Assembly: GCA_964558715.1 (NCBI GenBank)
Contig: CAZLFD010000011.1
Location: forward strand, 1 to 33,289
From: JBGSOV01 sp964558715
Lineage (GTDB): Bacteria; Patescibacteriota; Gracilibacteria; CAIRYL01; GCA-016699755
Length of the DNA: 33,289 nucleotides
Reading direction: 5' to 3'
Below are positions 24,721 through 32,116 of this stretch, in pieces; the stretch's first letter is position 1, and the number at the start of each line of letters is the position of its first letter. A model generated the notes under the pieces. It did not search any database and was not told the DNA's origin. It worked only from the letters and a program-made list of their open reading frames with translations. Position numbers and translations under genes: made by a program.

Positions 24721-26220
24721 CTATTCCATCGGACGAATTAAGGAATCAATGAATGCGATCTCGTCTTTGGTCAACTTATATTTTTTGTACAGCTTTTCAT
24801 CTGTCCATGGTTCGGAAAAATCTTGCATTGGTACAAATCTGAATTTATCTTTTGTATTGTCTTGAGTGATTTTTCTTGCTAAGACTAATGATCGAAAAAA
24901 CTTAGTTTTTGCGTATGTAACAAAGTTTTTAGATTCCTGTTTATTTTTGAATGGTCCTATTACCAAATACGTTTCAGTACAACAGCTAGGATTTTCAGGA
25001 ATAAAGGGTTTATTTATAATTTGATGCGGAAATGTGTAACCTCCATTGTATGCTTTTGAAATTAAAACTTTATACTTATCTATCAAACCATTAGAATCAG
25101 GAACTTTACACCTTGAAATAAAGCCGATTTTATTTTGAGCGTATATGGTAATATCTTCGATATTCTTTACGGTTGAAAATTTGGTAAAATTTGTAGAGAA
25201 TCCAAATGGTTTTCGTGATGATACTATTTCCTCAACGGATTTATTATTCACAATATTAACCTTCTTAATTATATCTGTAATCTCATTAAATCGTATAAAT
25301 ATATCATTTTCATCAAGCTTTCTGTTTGACTTTTTCAAATTATATCCTGTAAGCATTGACTCTACACTACATGTACCTCGATTATCTCTTTCCCACAAAA
25401 AATAACAAATTCCGCCTTTCACTTCAACACCTGGAAAACAATCTGCTGCGTCGTGGTAGTCAAACATATAACGTAGACGATTGTCTTTCAACATTGAATC
25501 GCGAAAGCTATTTAAACCTTTTCCTCCTGAATACCAACGCGCGGGAATGATCAAACTTAAAAAACGTGGATTTAACTTTTTTGCTTGTTCAACAAACAGC
25601 TGATAAATAGGTTTTGCGCTTGTACCATAACCCCCATCACTCAATTGATACGGTGGATTGCCTATAATTACATCGAATTTCATATCATTAAAAAGTTTTG
25701 CTGGTTCATTTGTATGAATAAACTGATAGGCGTAGGTTTCAAGTGCGTCGTCACGACTATATTCAGCCTCACTCGCTCCACAATAAATACAACGGCCATT
25801 TTTCCACGTGTGCTCAGTTCGCTTGTAACGGATGTTGCCTTGTTCATCATTAAAATCAGTACAGATAGAATACTTACCATTAGCCGTCTTGGTACAGTAT
25901 ACGCTTCTGCGCGACAGAAGCGAAGTTAGTTCTGTTAACCCTAAGCCAAACAGTTGTTTGGTGTAGATATGGTTTAGTCGTTCTTGCTGATCTGGTATCT
26001 CTTTTTCTAACCCTTTATTTAGCCGTAAGGCGATTTCGCGTAAGAACACCCCGGTTTTGCATACTGGATCAAGAAAAGTAGCATTTTTGTCACTCCACAA
26101 CTCATTCGGCAGTTGATTTAGCATGTCATTTACAACTGTTGGTGGTGTAAACACCTCATCGTTACTGAGGTTGGCCAAGCAGGTAAGTACGTCAGGATTA
26201 TAATTAATTACTGGTTGCAT
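24721..26220 (-). CDS. Eco57I-type N6-adenine DNA methyltransferase
   Basis: Probably methylates adenine at the system's recognition site using SAM. 499 residues. EVFTPPTVVNDML near the N-terminus and the catalytic NPPY (178-181, in FDVIIGNPPYQ) are typical of gamma-class N6 methylases. SAM motif I is altered to FLDPVCKTGVFL (about 49-60), with Lys where Gly is usual in DPxCGxG. Cysteines 109, 120, 144 and 147 (NGRCIYCG) could bind zinc. The second half is the likely target-recognition region and is very AT-rich. The C-terminus PMQDFSEPWTDEKLYKKYKL is a recurrent ending in this family. It overlaps the upstream small methylase gene by 17 bp and is followed after 4 bases by the helicase gene. 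Confidence 0.87.
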   Translation of the reverse strand: MQPVINYNPDVLTCLANLSNDEVFTPPTVVNDMLNQLPNELWSDKNATFLDPVCKTGVFLREIALRLNKGLEKEIPDQQERLNHIYTKQLFGLGLTELTSLLSRRSVYCTKTANGKYSICTDFNDEQGNIRYKRTEHTWKNGRCIYCGASEAEYSRDDALETYAYQFIHTNEPAKLFNDMKFDVIIGNPPYQLSDGGYGTSAKPIYQLFVEQAKKLNPRFLSLIIPARWYSGGKGLNSFRDSMLKDNRLRYMFDYHDAADCFPGVEVKGGICYFLWERDNRGTCSVESMLTGYNLKKSNRKLDENDIFIRFNEITDIIKKVNIVNNKSVEEIVSSRKPFGFSTNFTKFSTVKNIEDITIYAQNKIGFISRCKVPDSNGLIDKYKVLISKAYNGGYTFPHQIINKPFIPENPSCCTETYLVIGPFKNKQESKNFVTYAKTKFFRSLVLARKITQDNTKDKFRFVPMQDFSEPWTDEKLYKKYKLTKDEIAFIDSLIRPME

Positions 26221-26962
26221 AGGCTAGTTTTAAAACGTGGGTAATCGGATATTCTTTGACTGGTTTTGGAGTAAAAACCGGCTCGTCCATGTCAGATAAA
26301 CGCATGTCGGCAAACAAGCCTTGATCTGCTTCATTATTTGGAATCAGTTCGTGAAAAGCATAATCACGGCGCTTAATATTACTGCCGTGCACCAGTGACC
26401 ATTCTGAAAACGTGATTGGTTCAGGTTTGTTGCCAACAGTTTTAAGTGACAAGGCATCACCAACTACGATATTGCGATTAAGAATGAATTGTATGGATTT
26501 ACGAAGCGCATCCTTAGTATGTTTTTTATAGCGAAGCGTATATAACTCATCAAAAAGATTGAAGAGGCGTCGACGACAGATCTCTGCATTATCCGACAGC
26601 AACTCGATACCATAGATACTGCCAACAGCAATGGCCGCCATACGCTCAAATTCCACCTGACTACGACCGTAACGTTTACTTACAATTGAGAGTTTTTGTT
26701 CAAGAATTGGAAGAATGAAGTTGCCGGTACCACATGCAGGTTCCAAGAAACGAGACTCAATGCGTTCTGTTTCGTGCTGGACCAAGTGCAACATTGCGCT
26801 GACAATGTGTGGTGGCGTAAATACTTCGGCGTGATCTCTGATTCGCTGCCTGGATTTTGAGTGTAAAAACCCCCTCAGTTGTATTTTTGCATCTATAGGC
26901 CCACCGCTCCGCTTGGGAATTTTTGGTATTGAAGTTGGCTGTAGTGTCTTGAGGTCTGGCAT
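26204..26962 (-). CDS. Small methyltransferase-like subunit lacking NPPY
   Basis: 252 residues. AEVFTPPHIVSAML (~45-58) and an intact SAM-binding motif I, FLEPACGTGNFI (72-83), then IYGIELLSDNAEICRRRL and IVVGDALSL, identify the SAM-binding half of an N6-adenine methylase. The catalytic (D/N)PPY motif is absent; instead the C-terminal part reads ITFSEWSLVHGSNIKRRDYAF. The next gene has NPPY but a weakened motif I, so the two may be complementary subunits. It is the first gene of the restriction operon. Its ATG lies at or within a base or two of the predicted transcription start. This looks like a real subunit rather than a truncation, because its C-terminal part is well formed. Confidence 0.8.
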   Translation of the reverse strand: MPDLKTLQPTSIPKIPKRSGGPIDAKIQLRGFLHSKSRQRIRDHAEVFTPPHIVSAMLHLVQHETERIESRFLEPACGTGNFILPILEQKLSIVSKRYGRSQVEFERMAAIAVGSIYGIELLSDNAEICRRRLFNLFDELYTLRYKKHTKDALRKSIQFILNRNIVVGDALSLKTVGNKPEPITFSEWSLVHGSNIKRRDYAFHELIPNNEADQGLFADMRLSDMDEPVFTPKPVKEYPITHVLKLAYATSN

Positions 26963-26969
26963 CAGTTCA

Positions 26970-26999
26970 GTATTATTACTTCGTGATTCTAGCTGTCAA
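26970..26999 (-). promoter_or_regulatory. Promoter of the restriction-modification operon
   Basis: On the minus strand, a perfect TTGACA (26994-26999) is followed after 18 bases by TAATAC (26970-26975), or after 17 by ATAATA. Initiation about 7 bases beyond the -10 falls at roughly 26962-26963, the A of the ATG, so the transcript would be leaderless. There is no Shine-Dalgarno. Confidence 0.6.
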
Positions 27000-27035
27000 C
27001 AGAGTATTAATGCAACCCGGTGTTATGGATAATAT

Positions 27036-27099
27036 GTACCGATCTTTGGTGTGTGCTTAGGGCACGAGGCGTTGGCAGAAGCTTTTGGCGGGAGTCTCA
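27036..27099 (+). repeat. 64-bp direct repeat, right copy
   Basis: Identical to 21691-21754 in trpG. The first base beyond the left edge no longer matches, giving a sharp junction at 27035/27036; similarity continues with mismatches on the right. Confidence 0.95.
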
Positions 27100-27290
27100 T
27101 TTTCGTTCCGCCGGTGTATGGCAAGAACACACCCATCCATCACGATGGTCGGTCGATCTTTGCCGATTTGCCCGATGGCTTTCCCGGTGGCCGCTATCAT
27201 TCTTTGGCAGTCGATCGGATGCCGGATCCACCAATTGCTAAGAAACCCGCACGAGTCGGCATCGACATGGATATTCGACTCTGCTGGTGA
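27036..27290 (+). pseudogene. trpG: Truncated trpG fragment
   Basis: Starts abruptly at the codon equivalent to TrpG residue 74 (VPIFGVCLGHEALAEAFGGS) and stays in frame and gapless against trpG to about 27231 (GGRYHSLAVDRMPD). It then loses similarity and stops at 27288-27290. It has no start codon of its own, no N-terminal oxyanion loop and no HPES, so it cannot be an active amidotransferase. The first 64 bases equal trpG; the next ~130 differ at many positions yet keep conservative residues (IFADLPDGFPGGRYHSLAVDRM against IFEGLPAGFLGGRYHSLAVDKM, in parts). A 30-base exact block recurs at 27186-27215 (trpG 21841-21870). It looks like the remnant of a diverged trpG allele or paralogue. Confidence 0.88.
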
Positions 27291-27343
27291 AAATACGGCT
27301 CGCTTGCACGATTGACTCTCAGCTCGAAATATACAATTAAATA

Positions 27344-27352
27344 TGTTATAAT
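27344..27352 (+). promoter_or_regulatory. Extended -10 promoter of the GH15 gene
   Basis: TGTTATAAT is a perfect extended -10 (TGn plus TATAAT) in a very AT-rich stretch, ending 27 bases before the ATG at 27380. No clear -35 is seen at 17 bases, which extended -10 promoters tolerate. The leader would be about 20 bases and has no Shine-Dalgarno. Confidence 0.6.
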
Positions 27353-27379
27353 ATAAAAAATAAATCTCTTTGCTTACCC

Positions 27380-29356
27380 ATGCCACGTTCACTCGTTGTC
27401 GGAAACGGCAACATGCTTGCTACGTTTGATGATTTCTTACAACTGCGCGACTTCTACTACCCCTATGTGGGTATGGAAGACCACACCACTTTTGGCAAGT
27501 TCCATCGCGTCGGTTTGTTTGTCGATGGGCAGATCAGTTGGCTCTGCGACAGCGGTTGGCAGATATCGCTTGCGTATCACGACGAAACGCTGATCGGCAA
27601 ATGTGTTGCTAAAAACGACACGCTTGGCCTTGAGGTGCTCTTTGAAGATTTTGTTTACACCACACACGATATTCTCTTTCGTAAACTCACTGTCACCAAT
27701 CATGCTGACCGCGAACGCGAGGTGAAAGTATTCTTTCATTACGACCTGCACATTTACGAAGACAAAGCGAAAGACACTGCGCAATACGAACCCGATCTGG
27801 GCGCGGTGTTGCACTATCGCCAAGACCGTTATTTTTTGATGAGTGGGCAATGGCTCACTGGTGAGGGGCTCGACCAGTACGCAATCGGCAAAAGCGGTTA
27901 CGATGGGCTCGAGGGCACCTGGCGCGATGCGGATGACGGCTTTCTGCAGAAGAACCCCATCGAACAAGGCTCCGTCGATTCAACGATCGGTTTCCGTTCC
28001 ATCATTCTGGCAAACAAAACCCAAACCCTTTACAGCTGGGTCATTGCCGGCAAACGTTATGATGACGTGAAAAACGATCTGGCTTTTATCCATGAACTCG
28101 GTTTGAACAAAATATTTAGTCATACCAAGATATTCTGGCAGCAGTGGGCGAACGAAGACCGTAGCGACTTTGGCGACTTGCCGCCGCATATCGTCGACTT
28201 ATACAAGCGCAGCCTCCTCATCGTCCGCACGCAAACTGATAACCGCGGGGCGATACTTGCGGCGAACGACAGCGATAATATGAAGTTTAACCGCGATACC
28301 TACACCTACATGTGGCCGCGCGACGGCGCACTTGTTGCCATGGCGCTGACCGATGCCGGCTGCGAAACGCAGGTGCAGCGCTTTTTTGAGTTTTGCCGCG
28401 ATGTGGTCACGAGCGATGGTTTTATGCTGCACAAGTACAATCCTGATCGTACGCTTGGTTCCTCATGGCACCCGAAGACGCGGAACGATGAACGCCAATT
28501 GCCAATTCAAGAAGACGAAACAGCTTTGGTGCTTGTAGCGCTCGATGCCTATCACAAACAGTTCCGCAACATCGAGTTCATTCAGCAGCTTTTTCATCCT
28601 CTCATTATACCGATGGGAGATTGGATGAGTACATTTATTGAACCAAAGACCGGATTGCCCAAGCAGACCTACGACCTGTGGGAAGAACAACGCGGCGTAT
28701 TTAGCTATACGGCCGCTTGTGTCTATGCCGGATTACTTTCCGCTGCGAATCTCGCCGAGGCGACCGGGCATCTTGAAACCGGCGCGCGCTACCGCCAAGC
28801 TGCAGAGGGTATCCATACCGCCATGCTCACACATCTCTTTAGCAAAGAGCACAACCGCTTTTTGAAAAAAGTTGTGCTCGACGATGGCGAGATTATTGAA
28901 CGCGACGCCACAATCGATGCCAGCCTCGCCTTTGTCTGGAAAATGGGCGTGCTGCCAACAAGTGACAAGCGTATTCAAAACACCATGCAGCACATTCACG
29001 ATCAGCTTAGCATTCGCGGGAATATTGGCGGGGTGGCGCGTTACGAAAACGACAATTACCATTTCGACTGGGATTCCACCAATCACGGTGAATTTACCGG
29101 CAATCCCTGGCTTATCACCACCATGTGGGAAGCCGACTACATCATCGAAACGGCGAAGACGAAAAAAGACTTACAGCCGGCGAAAGAAATCCTCGAGTGG
29201 GTCTGCAAACAAGGAAATACTGCGGGGATCCTCCCTGAACAAGTCCACCCGATCACCGGTGCGGCCCTCTCGGTTTCACCACTCACCTGGAGCCATGCAA
29301 CGTATATTGCCACGGTGGTGAAGTATGTTACCAAATTGCGAGAGCTAAAGGGATGA
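27380..29356 (+). CDS. Glycoside hydrolase family 15 (glucoamylase-type)
   Basis: Likely releases glucose from the non-reducing ends of alpha-glucans or related oligosaccharides. 658 residues, typical for bacterial GH15 with an N-terminal beta-sandwich (~1-270) and a C-terminal (alpha/alpha)6 barrel. Barrel motifs: YMWPRDGA (~310-317), LPIQEDETAL, DLWEEQ with the expected general acid E435, and GILPEQVHPITG with the expected general base E620, followed by SPLTWSHATY. No signal peptide is present, so it probably acts on intracellular glycogen-like or maltodextrin substrates; GH15 trehalase or glucodextranase activity cannot be excluded. It is monocistronic under its own extended -10 promoter. 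Confidence 0.9.
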   Translation: MPRSLVVGNGNMLATFDDFLQLRDFYYPYVGMEDHTTFGKFHRVGLFVDGQISWLCDSGWQISLAYHDETLIGKCVAKNDTLGLEVLFEDFVYTTHDILFRKLTVTNHADREREVKVFFHYDLHIYEDKAKDTAQYEPDLGAVLHYRQDRYFLMSGQWLTGEGLDQYAIGKSGYDGLEGTWRDADDGFLQKNPIEQGSVDSTIGFRSIILANKTQTLYSWVIAGKRYDDVKNDLAFIHELGLNKIFSHTKIFWQQWANEDRSDFGDLPPHIVDLYKRSLLIVRTQTDNRGAILAANDSDNMKFNRDTYTYMWPRDGALVAMALTDAGCETQVQRFFEFCRDVVTSDGFMLHKYNPDRTLGSSWHPKTRNDERQLPIQEDETALVLVALDAYHKQFRNIEFIQQLFHPLIIPMGDWMSTFIEPKTGLPKQTYDLWEEQRGVFSYTAACVYAGLLSAANLAEATGHLETGARYRQAAEGIHTAMLTHLFSKEHNRFLKKVVLDDGEIIERDATIDASLAFVWKMGVLPTSDKRIQNTMQHIHDQLSIRGNIGGVARYENDNYHFDWDSTNHGEFTGNPWLITTMWEADYIIETAKTKKDLQPAKEILEWVCKQGNTAGILPEQVHPITGAALSVSPLTWSHATYIATVVKYVTKLRELKG

Positions 29357-29376
29357 TTATCAGGTCTCTTTCAGCG

Positions 29377-29406
29377 AATTACGAATGTTAAATGTCAAAT
29401 TACAAA
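29377..29406 (+). repeat. ATTTGTC/AAATGTC-type dispersed repeat, intergenic copy
   Basis: AATTACGAATGTTAAATGTC and the following bases match the reverse complement of 16910-16933 at 19 of 24 positions. Here it lies between the GH15 gene and the exchanger gene and is non-coding. Confidence 0.5.
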
Positions 29407-29503
29407 CCGAAAGCGTAGGCGCACAATATTTTGTGTCCGGAACATCGAACCGATTGCACTTCCTGAAGAGGCATCTTATCATTACACCCAAGCAACGAAA
29501 TTC

Positions 29504-30517
29504 ATGACTCTTGAAATCGCTATTATCGCATTTGTAGCTTCTGCGCTGATTATCGCTTTGGCAGGCACACAACTGGCGAAGACAGCAGATCAACTGGCAG
29601 ATGTGACCGGTATTGGTGAGGCGCTAGTGGGTGCGGTACTGCTGGGCGGCATCACTTCACTTTCAGGGCTTATCGTCTCGGTCAGTTCGGCATATCAGGG
29701 GCATCCTGACTTGGCGATCAGTAATGCGCTTGGCGGTATTGCGGCGCAGATATTTTTTCTAGCGATTGCCGATGTTACCTACCGAAAAGCAAATCTCGAG
29801 CATGCTTCGGCTTCGTTCAGCAATGTGATGCAGGCCGTATTTTTGATGGCATTGCTAGCATTTTTGCTAGTGGTCTTTACGCTGCCAGAGGTGACATGGT
29901 TTCACATCCATCCCGCTTCATTACTGCTTTTACTCGCGTATTTTCTGGGCATTCGCATGATATCCCGCGCAGGAAAAAACCCCATGTGGAGCTCGAAAAC
30001 GACTGAAGAAACCGTGCGCGATGTGCCGAACCAAAATACGATGGATACCCAAAGCGTGCCGAAAGTCGTGACTCGATTCTTGCTTTTAGCGGCAATCGTC
30101 GCGGTAAGCGGATATACCATCGCGCAATCGGGTATTGTGATTGCAGACTCTACGACGCTCTCAGAAACTTTTGTCGGCAGCTTGTTTACGGCCGTGTCTA
30201 CCTCGCTGCCAGAGCTGATCGTCTCACTTTCGGCAGTGCGCAACAATGCCTTGGTCTTGGCGGTCAGCAACATCATCGGGGGCAATACGTTCGATGTGAT
30301 CACCATCGCCTTCATCGATATCGCCTATCTCGATGGATCGCTTTTGCATGCCGTTCAATTGCCTATTTTTCTCATCTCCCTCACCTTGCTGATGACCGCG
30401 GTCATCACCTTAGGATTACTGCACCGAGAAAAGTATGGCTTCGCCAAAATCGGTTGGGAGAGTGTGCTGATCATCATCCTCTTTTTGAGTGGATATACCT
30501 ATTTGTTTTTTCAGTAG
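29504..30517 (+). CDS. CaCA-family sodium/calcium exchanger-like membrane protein
   Basis: A cation antiporter of the YrbG-like Ca2+:cation family, 337 residues with about ten hydrophobic segments in two inverted halves joined by a hydrophilic loop (~155-190). The second alpha repeat is canonical: STSLPELIVSLSAV (E237) and SNIIGGNTFD. The first is degenerate: TSLSGLIVSVSSA has Ser-Gly (54-55) in place of Pro-Glu, and SNALGGIAAQ lacks the second Asn. Family members normally use an acidic residue from each repeat to bind the ion, so transport stoichiometry or specificity may differ. The start ATG at 29504 directly precedes the first helix. It is separated from the GH15 gene by ~147 bases. Confidence 0.85.
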   Translation: MTLEIAIIAFVASALIIALAGTQLAKTADQLADVTGIGEALVGAVLLGGITSLSGLIVSVSSAYQGHPDLAISNALGGIAAQIFFLAIADVTYRKANLEHASASFSNVMQAVFLMALLAFLLVVFTLPEVTWFHIHPASLLLLLAYFLGIRMISRAGKNPMWSSKTTEETVRDVPNQNTMDTQSVPKVVTRFLLLAAIVAVSGYTIAQSGIVIADSTTLSETFVGSLFTAVSTSLPELIVSLSAVRNNALVLAVSNIIGGNTFDVITIAFIDIAYLDGSLLHAVQLPIFLISLTLLMTAVITLGLLHREKYGFAKIGWESVLIIILFLSGYTYLFFQ

Positions 30518-30528
30518 TCTTGATCCTC

Positions 30529-30726
30529 TTATCCTTCGATTAAAACCACGGCAAAAACGATCAAGCACAGCAAAGCGCAGAGCAAGATTCCGGCATTCAG
30601 CCACCAGACCCATCGATTGATCAAGACCGGATAGCTGCTCTCGATCGCGCGCAGCTTTAACAAAAAGAGAACAAAGTACAAGGTAATCAGAGCAGCAGCC
30701 GTTATGTAGAGAAGAAGCGGATTCAT
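30529..30726 (-). CDS. Small two-helix membrane protein (65 aa)
   Basis: MNPLLLYITAAALITLYFVLFLL forms one transmembrane helix, and a second (WWLNAGILLCALLCLIVF) follows a short basic loop with RAIESSYPVLINR. Its ATG overlaps the stop of the bacterial-PH gene by 4 bp, which supports it as a genuine, translationally coupled gene despite its size. It may be a small partner of the neighbouring PH-domain membrane protein. No family is recognised. Its stop is 11 bases from the convergent exchanger gene. Confidence 0.7.
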   Translation of the reverse strand: MNPLLLYITAAALITLYFVLFLLKLRAIESSYPVLINRWVWWLNAGILLCALLCLIVFAVVLIEG

Positions 30727-31220
30727 GCAGCCGGATTGGAAGCAGTCTTGTCTCTCCGGAGCAAATGCACCAGGTGGTCGATATTACTGATGTTTTTGAG
30801 AATAATCTTGGCGCCCCCCGTCACTTCACTGGAGAGTTCAACATTGCCGAAGCCAAACAGATTTTGCAGTACACCATGCTGGCGTACATCGATGGCCTGG
30901 ATACTGTGTAGCGCGAATTCGTCGATGGAGTAGCGAAATAAGCCATGATAGCGTATGCAGATTAACTTTTCTGTGGTGATGATATCGGTGTTCACCCACC
31001 AGTGTGTAAAGCTGCTGATGAGAAGAGCTCCAAGCATCAGGAGCATGGTGATACCGAAGAGGATGATATCTTGCACCTCGCGGTTCAGAAAAAACAGCGA
31101 GATGAATGCCGTAGTATTGGTGACCGAGAAGATCACCACCCATTTGCCGATAAACATCAGCGGATGGCTACGAAAAATGCCGACGATGTTATCTTGTGGA
31201 AGCATGTTTGATAGCAGCAT
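30723..31220 (-). CDS. Bacterial PH-domain (YdbT/DUF304-like) membrane protein
   Basis: 165 residues. Two transmembrane helices (~25-45 and ~52-70) are followed by a bPH_2-type domain: HWWVNTDIITTEKLICIRYHG, LFRYSIDEFALHSIQAIDVR, LQNLFGFGNVELSS and IILKNISNIDHLVHLL match the family's order of strands. Such proteins are cytoplasmic-facing membrane proteins of unclear function, sometimes linked to envelope stress. The start could be 31220 or the ATG at 31205; either overlaps the end of pyrF (32 or 17 bp), implying co-transcription. It overlaps the 65-aa membrane gene by 4 bp. Confidence 0.83.
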   Translation of the reverse strand: MLLSNMLPQDNIVGIFRSHPLMFIGKWVVIFSVTNTTAFISLFFLNREVQDIILFGITMLLMLGALLISSFTHWWVNTDIITTEKLICIRYHGLFRYSIDEFALHSIQAIDVRQHGVLQNLFGFGNVELSSEVTGGAKIILKNISNIDHLVHLLRRDKTASNPAA

Positions 31221-32058
31221 TCAATTCCAATTTTGCGGTTTCCGCCGCACTTGCCGCCCTTTCTGCGTAGTCTTTTCCATCACCGGCAAAGAGGATACCA
31301 CGAGATGAATTTACAATCGCGCCTTGGCCGCTTTCATAGAATCCGCTCGCCACGTCCTCGGCACTGCCGCCCTGGGCGCCATAGCCGGGAATCAGAAAAA
31401 GCTGTGTTGGCATTTCGCTGCGAAGGAGGTGAATTTCTTCTGGCTCTGTGGCGCCGACCACAGCTCCCACGGCAGAAAATCCTGACGCACCGATAGTGCT
31501 TTCGCCGATGCGCGCAACACTGCGCGCGACTTCTTCGTGCAATAAACTATCACCTACGGGCAGATCTTGAAATTCAGTCGCACTGGGGTTACTGGTGCGC
31601 ACCAGTACAAACAACCCTTTACCGGTTTGCGCGGCGACTTCTACAAAAGGAAGAATGCCGTCTTGCCCCAAATACGGAGAAATCGTCAGCGCATCGTACG
31701 GTTTTTCTTCACCCAAAAAGGCTTCGGCATATGCCGCTGCCGTACTGCCGATATCGCCGCGTTTGGCATCGGCAATCACTATCAATCCCTTTTCTTTTGC
31801 GTGCGCAGATATCCGCTCGAGCACGAGCCAGCCTTCTGTTCCCCATACCTCAAAAAAGGCGGTATTCGGTTTTACGATCGCCGCATGTGGGGCGATCGCA
31901 TCGATAATCTCGGTCAGAAAGATCTCAATCGCTTCATCGGGGTCGTGCTTGGTGCGCAAAAACTCGGGAATGAGTTCAAAATGGGGGTCGAGACCAACAC
32001 ATAGAACAGAATCTTTATCTTCCATCGCCGCTATCGCGCGGTCACCAAAAAAAGTCAT
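31189..32058 (-). CDS. pyrF: Orotidine 5'-phosphate decarboxylase
   Basis: Last step of UMP synthesis: decarboxylates OMP. 289 residues, the longer type-2 subfamily. Motifs: VLCVGLDPHFELIP (N-terminal phosphate/substrate strand), VKPNTAFFE, the catalytic DAKRGDIGSTAAAYA (D97, K99, D102), TISPYLGQDG, LVRTSNPSA, and the phosphate loop IPGYGAQGG with NSSRGILFA. The ATG at 32058 gives the expected N-terminus. No other pyr gene is adjacent; the neighbours are tas upstream (same strand, 58-base gap) and the PH-domain gene overlapping its 3' end. Confidence 0.95.
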   Translation of the reverse strand: MTFFGDRAIAAMEDKDSVLCVGLDPHFELIPEFLRTKHDPDEAIEIFLTEIIDAIAPHAAIVKPNTAFFEVWGTEGWLVLERISAHAKEKGLIVIADAKRGDIGSTAAAYAEAFLGEEKPYDALTISPYLGQDGILPFVEVAAQTGKGLFVLVRTSNPSATEFQDLPVGDSLLHEEVARSVARIGESTIGASGFSAVGAVVGATEPEEIHLLRSEMPTQLFLIPGYGAQGGSAEDVASGFYESGQGAIVNSSRGILFAGDGKDYAERAASAAETAKLELNAAIKHASTR

Positions 32059-32116
32059 ATCGTCACAAAATATCGTGAGCAGTATTGCATATCACTTTAA
32101 ATCCGACCACCTGATT

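Larger units (their letters stand above)
22048..27035. mobile_element. Putative acquired restriction-modification island
   Basis: A three-gene minus-strand cassette, visibly AT-richer than its neighbours, lies between intact trpG and a truncated trpG copy. All flanking genes within several kb run the other way. The left end (22048-22172) holds only ~125 non-coding bases with two GTGGTTG...GCTTC words; the right end (26963-27035) holds the cassette promoter. No integrase, transposase or terminal inverted repeat is visible, so recombination between trpG sequences is the likeliest entry route. Boundaries are inferred from trpG. Confidence 0.6.

Noticed and set aside
22048..27035. Transposon or integrase-driven island
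   Set aside because: No transposase or integrase gene and no terminal inverted repeat found; only the trpG direct repeat brackets it.
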